A stretch of DNA of 64,000 nucleotides, taken from the NCBI GenBank assembly GCA_023374025.1, contig SIJG01000005.1, positions 1,348,782 through 1,412,781 of the forward strand, read 5' to 3'. The DNA is from Heterodera schachtii. Lineage: Eukaryota; Nematoda; Chromadorea; Rhabditida; Heteroderidae. The notes under the pieces are model-generated. The model saw nothing but the letters and a program-made list of their open reading frames with translations, had not been told where the DNA came from and did not search any database. The position numbers were made by a program, and so were the translations under genes. Below, one piece after another: positions 56,800 to 64,000 of the stretch (the first letter of the stretch is position 1; the number at the start of each line of letters is the position of its first letter).

Positions 56800-57338
56800 C
56801 TTTTTCAATTAAAATCGTAAAATTTATCCAAAAATCAACATAATAAAGTCAAATAATTATTGAAATATATATAATTTTTAAAACAAAAGATTCTTGTCAT
56901 GAAAATAATAAATTTGGAGATGAATTTTTGACTCTTTCATTTATTGTGGCTGTTTTTTCTGAAATTTTTGGGGCGATTCTTGGGGTATATTTTTCTGAAA
57001 TTTTTTGGTCGGTTCGTAGGAGGTGTATTTTCGTTTTTCATATATTTTTATTCATAAGTTTTCGGCAAAACGTAAAAAAAAGACCAAGATAAAAGGGTTT
57101 CAAACTTTACAAGCTTTATTAAATAAAATTAAATTATTTCCCTTTTGATTGAACAGCCCAACAAATTTGCTCTTTATGCTTTATGAGTAAATGTTTCAAC
57201 TGATGGAATAGGCAAAATGGTGCTGGTTAAATAATAGTCAATTTAGCCTTCGTCCTCTCGTTAGGATTAGTCATTTTTTTTCATTTTCGCTTAATGATCA
57301 AAATGCTTCGTCATCGCTCCATGAACTCTGTTTAAAAT
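56800..57338. other. intergenic with dispersed repeat
   Basis: Units like TTCTTGGGGTATATTTTTCT and GTAGGAGGTGTATTTTCG (56975-57035) belong to the dispersed family noted at 27970 and 34500. No gene. Confidence 0.45.
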
Positions 57339-58748
57339 TCAACTACAAATTCGCCAAGTCAATTCGCCCAAAAACTCTGCCGTCATAAAATGTTGATTTT
57401 CCTTCAAAAAGGCACGCAATTTGTCCACATTCAAATTCAAAAAGAAATTCTGAAATAAAAAAATGAAAATTAATAAATTTCAAATGAAAAAGGGACTTTC
57501 AAATGTTTAAGCTGATATTTGTCGATCAGATTAACACGGTCGATCAACGGAATCTCCACACAATTGAACAAATGCTCCTCACAGCGCGACTTTAACCAAT
57601 CAATTTGGAAGAAGTCGGCCAATTTGAGCAGCATAAGCACATTTTTTGCTAAAATATTATAAAATAAAGATTATTAGGCCATTTTTTCTCTCAGCTATTT
57701 ATACCGAAAATTAAACAGGGGATCTAAAAACCGGCCTAACTGAAACAGGGGGTACCAGTTTTCCGGGTTTCGTTTTTTCGGTTTTAAAAATAAACCCCTA
57801 AAGAGGATCTCGCTGTAAATTATCTTGGTTTTTTTTAAATTTTTATTTGGCCAAAAGAAGTGTTTATTTTCACAAAAATTTTATTAATTATGGGATTTTA
57901 TGTGCTTAGCAATCCTAAACAGACATGCCCATGAAAATTCGATAATCACATAAATTTAATTACATCAATACCATATTTCCACACGTTAATGGAAACATAA
58001 TAATGTTTTTTCTAAATTTTAAATGAATTTTCAAATTCCTTTTACGATTTGGAAGAATTGGTAGGCTCAGAGCATTTGGCGAAATGTACAAAAGAAAATC
58101 CATGAATTGGTCCATGTCAATGCCCAAATCGTTCAAAGAGACCGATCGCTGCTGCTTCTCCCTCATTTCCACGCTGAGCATCCGATCGATCACCGGGGAG
58201 AAGCAGCGAAGCCGAGAAGCGGACAAAGTCACCTGCAAAATGGATGAAGCAATAATAAAATTTGAAAAAAATGAGTTGTTAAAATGTTGGCAAATTCAAA
58301 ACAAATCAATAATTTTCACCTTTTTGTCACGGATTTCCACCGTCAAATCATCGTCCGGAGAGCTGATAGATTGAAATGGACTTAAAAGGAAACAAAATAT
58401 ATTAATTAATTAAACAAATTGCATAAAGATATGAATTCATTAATTAATCACACAAATTCAATAAAAGAATTAATTGATTAATTTAAAAAATAATTAATTG
58501 TATGTATTTTTATTTTTCCGTTGACCATGTGGCGTCCTTTATGTTCAAAAATCGGAAAAGTGAACTAAAAATAAAAATATTTAATGATTAAACAAAATAA
58601 TTAATTATATTTATTTTTACTTTTCCGCTGATTTGTCCTTTTTCTATTTTGTCTTGTTGTTTTGTTGCCGAGTTTGAACAGCAACTGGAGTTAAGAGATC
58701 AGTGTATGCCTTTTCGTTGACAATAACAAATTCGGCAAATATGTCCAT
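57339..58748 (-). pseudogene. BTB gene D (exons 4-7 intact, fused first exon)
   Basis: Exons 4 (58380-58320), 5 (58232-58046), 6 (57648-57497) and 7 (57449-57339) have family lengths and open frames: RLRCFSPVIDRMLSVEMREK, MDQFMDFLLYISPN, LMLLKLADFFQIDWLKSRC. The first exon from 58748 is the same exon 1-exon 3 fusion seen in gene B, with TAG after 34 codons. The full BTB half is present but not joined to a usable start. The donor after exon 6 is GTCCCT rather than GTGAT/GTGCA. An internal start could still make a BTB-only protein. Confidence 0.75.
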
Positions 58749-60650
58749 AGCAATAATTATTCTGATAATCAGAGGAGGAGATTTATTTTACTAGAAAAAT
58801 TAGTGAAATTAAGCAAAAATAAATATGGATTTTTTTTTTAAATTGACTTTTTAGAAAAAAAAGGCAAAAGGCAAAAAGGATGTTCATGTGTCGAAAAATA
58901 TGCACCGCATAATAAATATTGTCAATGAAACAGGAATAATTAAACAAATACTTTCGTCTTTAGCTTTAGAGAGAACGACAATCCAAGAAAAGCAATAATA
59001 TTGCTATTTCTCAAATGAAAATTTTTTGATAAAGCGGATCAGATACTGTACCCTACCGAAAACACAGTTTTCTGGCTGTTAAATATAACTTTAAATAAAA
59101 AAGCAGTTATTTATAATGCATTTCTGATCTCCTTATATTCAATTATTTTTTAAATTTTTATTTTTGCTGCCATTGGAAAGGAATAATAATTTATTCAAAA
59201 AATGATAACGATTTCCAACAAGAAAAATATCGTATCCAGTTAACACAACTGGAGAAAGAAATGTGAGAGAAATTCAATTTGAATTCAACCACAAATTCGC
59301 TCTATCAATTCGCCGTAAAATTCTTCGCTTATCGTCGACTTCAAATGTCCATGATTTTCCTTGAAAAAGGCACGCAATTGAGCATATCCAAACGCAAAAT
59401 GAAATTCTTGAAAAAAAATGAAAATTCCAAAAAAGTGAAAAATCACTTTCAAATTTTTAAGCTGATATTTCTCGATCAGATTAACACGGTCGATCAACGG
59501 AATCTCCACACAATTGAACAAATGCGCCTCACAGCGCGACTTCAGCCAATCAATTTGGAAGAAGTCGGCCAATTTGAGCAGCACAAGCACATTTTTTGCT
59601 AAAAGATCGTAAATTATAATAATTAAGTTAATAATTTTATAAATTCAAAATCAATTTTTAACCTAAGCTATTTTATCGAAAATTGTCCATTCGAATGATA
59701 TGCCAATCAACTTGTTTTAAAAAGCAAAATCACATATTTTAGATAAAATATTGAAGACCAATCACATAATTTAATTTAATGTTAATAGTGACTTAATAAA
59801 ATTTTATTTAAATTCGAATGAATTTTGAAAATCTTTTTACGGTTGGGAAGAATTATTTCTTGCAGAACATTTGGCGAAATGTGCAGAAGAAAATCCAAGA
59901 ATTGTTCCATGTCAATGCCCAATTCGTTCAAAGTGACCGATCGCTGCTGCTTCTCCCTCATCTCCACGCTGAGCATCCGATCGATCACCGGGGAGAAGCA
60001 GCGAAGCCGAGAAGCGGACAAAGTCACCTGAAAAAGTGGATGAAAGATCAAAAAAAACAAAAAAAAATAAATAAAATGGCAGATTGAAAAATGTAAATTA
60101 ACCCATTTTCACCTTTTTGTCACCGATTTCTATCGTCAAATCATCGTCCGCGGAGATGAGAGATTGAAATGGACTTAAGGAAATAATTAAATTTAATTGC
60201 ATGTATTTTTAATATTTTACTTTTTCGCTGATTTGTCCTTTTTCTTCAGAATTCTGATAACGATGGAACACAATTTATTGAAGCCACTGAATCGCACAAA
60301 TCCTCCCGTCTTGAATATCTTCGTCTAATTTTTGATTTATTAGAATTTGATTATTTTATGAATTCACATCTGTGATTCGTTGTACTCCCTTCTCATCCCA
60401 TTGCCAGCGAATAATTTGTGCCAATGTCAAATTTGGCCCCAAAACATTGCCAATGTCCGTGATTTGCAATGTGTTACGGTAATAGTCAATTTGAAATTCG
60501 CTTTATAATAATAAATTTACTACTTAAATTTTCAAAATTTATAAATATTTTACAGTGCAGCGAATTGAGTGACATCACTGAATTTTGCCTTGTTGTTTCC
60601 ATTATCAGTTCTAGCATCTGGAGTTAAGAGATCAGTGAATGATTTTTCGT
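58237..60650. repeat. segmental duplication, copy 2 (partner 35211-37627)
   Basis: Nearly identical to 35211-37627. It ends abruptly within BTB exon 1, eight or nine codons short of the start. Confidence 0.95.
59285..60650 (-). pseudogene. BTB gene C duplicate (5' truncated, 1-nt deletion in exon 7)
   Basis: Exons equivalent to gene C: 60650-60554 (exon 1 without its first codons), 60500-60368, 60324-60221, 60173-60113, 60027-59841, 59598-59447, and exon 7 ending at 59285. Exon 7 has lost one A in the run where gene C reads GCACGCAAATTG. No start codon or 5' flank remains because the next BTB copy is fused at 60651. Confidence 0.85.
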
Positions 60651-60654
60651 TTGC

Positions 60655-61915
60655 CCAAATCGTTCAAAGAGACCGATCGCTGCTGCTTCTCCCTCATTTC
60701 CACGCTGAGCATCCGATCGATCATTGGCGAGAAGCAACGGAGCCAACTAGCGGACAAAGTAACCTGAAAAAGTGGATGACGGGAATTTCTTGACTTATAC
60801 GATGTTTTTTTCACGTGGACGAATCCCGTTAAATATAGTACCAATCGATAGCTCTCGATGAGATAATTCGATGGTGGGAAAAGTTGAACAGAAGCGATTA
60901 AACCGGTTTTTTTAACTGGTTCAAAACCAAAAATTTTTGGTGCAACTAATGTCAAAGGTGAAAAAAAAGCATTTGCTTATTGCTTCTTTGGTACTGAACT
61001 GCCCATTTTCACTACGTCTCAGTCGTCCCAGTGCTCAGATGGCGTCGGTTCGACTCCATCCCCTGATTTTTTTAGACCTCAAACAAGTGGAAAATGCATT
61101 TTTCCTTTTTCGATTTTACCGGTTTAATCGCTTCTGATCATCTTTCCAACCCTAGATCGATTTGTCTCGTCGAAATTATGCTCAAAAGCAATTAAGTTTT
61201 AATTCTTGAGATCTTTAATAGCCCTAAGTGTTTTCTACTGGTCTGAAAATTCAAAAAATTTCGTTTAGTTTCAAAAAAGTTATGGCCGAGTACGGAATCA
61301 CAAAAAATGGCAAATTGAATATGTAACTCAACATTTTCACCTTTTTGTCACCGATTTCTATCGTCAAATCATCGTCCGAAGAGCTGAGAGATCGAAATGG
61401 ACTTAAAAAGAAACAAAAAATATTAATTATTTAAAATTTAATTATATTTATTTTTACTTTTCCGCTGATTTGTCCTTTTTCTTCAAAATTCTGACAACAA
61501 TGGAAGATGAATTTTTGAGGCCATCGAACTGCACATTTCCTCCCGTCATGAGTGTTTTCGTCTGAAATTTCTGATTTTTTATAATTTGAACATTTTTACT
61601 AATTCACTTCTTTGATTTTTTGTACACCCTTCTCGTCCCATTGCCAGCGAATGATTTGTGCCAATGTCAAATTCGGTTCCAAAACATTGCCAATGTCCGT
61701 GATTTTCAACGTGTTTTGGTTGTTGTCAATTTCAAATTCGCTTTAAAATAATTAATTTTTATTTTAAAATTTTAAAATAAGTTTTACAGTGCAGCGAAAT
61801 GGGTCACATCAATGATTTTGACCTTGTTGTTTTGTTGCCAAGTTCCAACACTTGGGGTTAAGAGATCAATGAATGATTTTTCGTTGACAACAACAAATTC
61901 ATCAAAAGTATCCAT
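60655..61915 (-). pseudogene. BTB gene E (exons 1-4 intact, exon 5 truncated)
   Basis: Exons 61915-61788, 61740-61608, 61561-61458 and 61401-61341 match family lengths and are open (MDTFDEFVVVNEKSFIDLL). Exon 5 starts at 60763 and keeps WLRCFSPMIDRMLSVEMREK, but is cut at about 60652 by fusion with the gene C duplicate. Exons 6 and 7 are lost. Intron 4 is about 580 nt instead of about 85 because of an insertion that includes a segment shared with the foldback element core. Confidence 0.8.
60990..61075 (+). repeat. short repeat shared (inverted) with 38706-38745
   Basis: CTCAGTCGTCCCAGTGCTCA followed by GATGGCGTCGGTTCGACTCC. The inverse, with few changes, lies at about 38706-38742. GGTTCGACTCC fits a Pol III B box (GGTTCGANNCC), so a tRNA-derived short element is possible; no A box is certain. 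Confidence 0.5.
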
Positions 61916-63223
61916 AGCAATAATTATTCAGATAATTAGAGGAGCAGATTTATTTTTAAATATGAGAAAATTAATATAAGTGAGCAAAAATAAATATAAA
62001 CAAAAAATATTACATAATATTTGTTCATATGTTGAAAAATATGCAAAATAAATATTGTCTGTCAATGAAAAAGGAATGAAAGTGAAAGCGGACTAACGAC
62101 CACACATTATGCAGCAGATGTGGGCAATAAACGACAAATAATTTTTTTTATTGGCTAATTCATCACAAATCACTCGACAATTATTCCACCTTTTTTTAAC
62201 ATTTTTCATTGGACTTTTGGTGTAAATGACTGGATAATTAAATTAAATTAGTATACAAAAAGGTTGGAATACTGTACTTGTTCTTGGAATACTGTATTTG
62301 TGAATCTTATGAAAAGAATAATTTGTACAGAAAATAAAACTGATAAAAGGATTTGCTAGGATAAAATATAGATAAAGTGGGGCCTTCATTGACGCTATTT
62401 GTTGTCATTTTGTCAAATATTGAAGTTAAAGGATTTTTGTTAGATATTCTCGATGTGAGAATTTCAATCCTTTTTTGGTCTCTCAGTCTCGTTTCATGGG
62501 CTTCACGGTTCTCGAGTCTATAAAAATCCAGGCTCACGTTGAGCCCATTTGTCAACTGTTTTCAATCTGATTTTAGGAGTTGATGATGAAAGGGGTTAAA
62601 AAAGATTTTCCCATGAATTTCTTCAGATTTTTGTAAACATTTGACGGAATCAGCCGATGGGAAAGCGCAATATGGAGGAAAAGCTTCAAGCAGCATATTT
62701 TAATGCAAAATTGTTGTGTCACCGACATGCTCGAACCACAAATTCCGTCCACGTAGCGAACATCCATTTTTAACGTTTTTCTCCATCCATTTCCAACAAA
62801 TTTTGCCGGGGAATTTGCACTCCGATCCCCGGCCGGGAGAGAGGAAACTCTATTTAAAAACGCTCAATTTTTATATAGTGATTTTTAATCAATTTTATTA
62901 AGAAATTACACAAAATTTCAAAAACTTTCAACCTTTCCCCCCTTCGTTGTTGAATTTTAAATTAATTTAAACACTAAAATTAAAGCAATTATTCTAATGA
63001 GTTTTTGATTTCATTAGCCATTCAATTATTATTTTTTGCTGCTATTGGAAAGGAAGAATAATTTATTCGATTTTCAATTCAAAATATATTTAAATTTCAA
63101 CACGAAAATATATCGTATCGAATTAACAAATCCGACAAAAAAAAATGGTGTGGGAGAAATTCATTTTGAAATTCAACCACAAATTCGTCCGATCATTTAT
63201 TATATTTTAAATGAAAAAGGCAC
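61916..63223. other. BTB 5' flank of gene E and intergenic DNA with two weak ORFs
   Basis: Minus-strand frames at 62307-62555 (ENREAHETRLRDQKRIEILT) and 62573-62767 (DVRYVDGICGSSMSVTQQFC) have protein-like composition, lie in tandem and could be exons of one small gene. I found no convincing start or splice structure. The rest is AT-rich; the last 60 bp retain the 3' tip of a BTB exon 7. Confidence 0.3.
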
Positions 63224-64000
63224 TTTAAAATTTTTAAGCTGATATTTGTCGATCAGCTTAACACGGTCGATCAACGGAATCTCCACACAATTGAACAAAT
63301 GCGCCTCACAGCGCGATTTAAACCAATCAATTTGGAAGTAATTGGCCAAACTGAGGAGCATAAGCACATTTTTTGCTAAAATATTATAAAATAAAATCAG
63401 TGTTTTTTTTTATAAAATCAATATTAAAATATCGAGTTTATAAGACTATTTTTAAACTAAACTATTTTACAGAAAATTGTCCATTGAAAATATGCGAATC
63501 AACTTGTTTTTAATTGAGAAAGCTTTTTCCATTGGTATCTTATTTTTTCGTTTTAAGTATAAAATAATATTTTTGTCAACAAAAAGCATAATCATATATT
63601 TTAGGTAAAATATTGAAGACCAACCACGTATTTAATTACATTAACACCATATCTCCTAATGTTAATGGTAATGTAAAAAATAATATTTTTGTTTAAAATT
63701 TCGAAAGAATTTTTAAATTCTTTTACGGTTAGATCAGTTGTCGAAATGTGCAGAATAAAGTCCAAAAATTGGTCCATGTCAATGCCCAATTTGTTCAAAG
63801 TGACCGATCGCTTCTGCTTCTCTCTCATCTCCACGCTGAGCATCCGATCGATCACCGGGGAGAAGCAGCGAAGCCGAGAAGCGGACAAAGTCACCTGAAA
63901 AATGGATTAAGGATAAAAAAAAAGCAAAATAAAATGGCAGATTGAATTTTCAAATTACTAATATTCACCCTTCTGTCACCGATTTCCACCGTCAAATCAT
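63224..64000 (-). pseudogene. BTB gene F (partial, continues beyond window)
   Basis: Exon 6 (63375-63224, 152 nt) and exon 5 (63894-63727) are recognisable: RLRCFSPVIDRMLSVEMREK and VLMLLSLANYFQIDW. Exon 5 is 168 nt, 19 less than in gene C, so its phase no longer joins exon 6. Exon 4 begins at 63969 and runs off the window end. Exon 7 is missing apart from a short 3' remnant near 63160-63190. Confidence 0.75.

Overview
The window looks like nuclear DNA from a nematode, most plausibly a plant-parasitic (tylenchid-like) one. It is AT-rich, introns are mostly short (about 30-150 nt) with GTAA/GTTTGT/GTGA donors and TTTCAG/TTTAG acceptors, and the genes fall into small local families that decay into pseudogenes, several with predicted signal peptides. 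The species cannot be named from the sequence alone.

Layout. (1) 1-20.9 kb: a family of five-exon genes coding for a predicted secreted, strongly diverged protein-kinase C-lobe (pseudokinase). Copy 1 (1.1-2.7 kb, minus) has two nonsense codons, copy 2 (15.05-16.59 kb, plus) is intact, and copy 3 (19.37-20.95 kb, plus) has lost one base in the signal-peptide exon. Copies 1 and 2 lie in a large inverted duplication. Between and around them are a 31-bp satellite (3.5-5.6 kb), a MITE with an 8-bp target-site duplication (7.1-7.8 kb), a lysine/glutamate-rich secreted-protein gene built on a 90-bp minisatellite (8.5-10.85 kb), a poly-C/poly-G region (11.0-11.8 kb), and a MITE nested inside another (13.5-14.2 kb). 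(2) 22.6-24.6, 35-37.7, 55-64 kb: a family of seven-exon BTB/POZ genes on the minus strand. Only 36.26-37.66 kb is intact. A 2.4-kb segment of it is repeated almost exactly at 58.2-60.65 kb. (3) 28.9-30.5, 41.6-44.3 and 53.3-53.9 kb: a third family, small acidic/lysine-rich secreted proteins on the minus strand. (4) 31.4-33.5 kb: about 148 tandem copies of a 14-bp repeat. (5) 38.4-39.4 kb: a foldback transposon with a GC-rich hairpin core. (6) 44.3-53.0 kb: a decayed Ty3/mdg4-type retroelement whose envelope-like region lies between the Gag zinc knuckle and the protease instead of after integrase. Its env is split by a 709-bp insertion carrying three tandem tRNA-like genes and flanked by a 6-bp duplication.

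How it fits together: this is a fast-turnover accessory region. Secreted and BTB families grow by local and inverted duplication, are broken by indels, and are fused to one another (pseudokinase to BTB upstream DNA at 39.97 kb; BTB to BTB at 60.65 kb). Mobile elements and satellites fill the spaces. There is no operon-like organisation and no CRISPR or prokaryotic feature.
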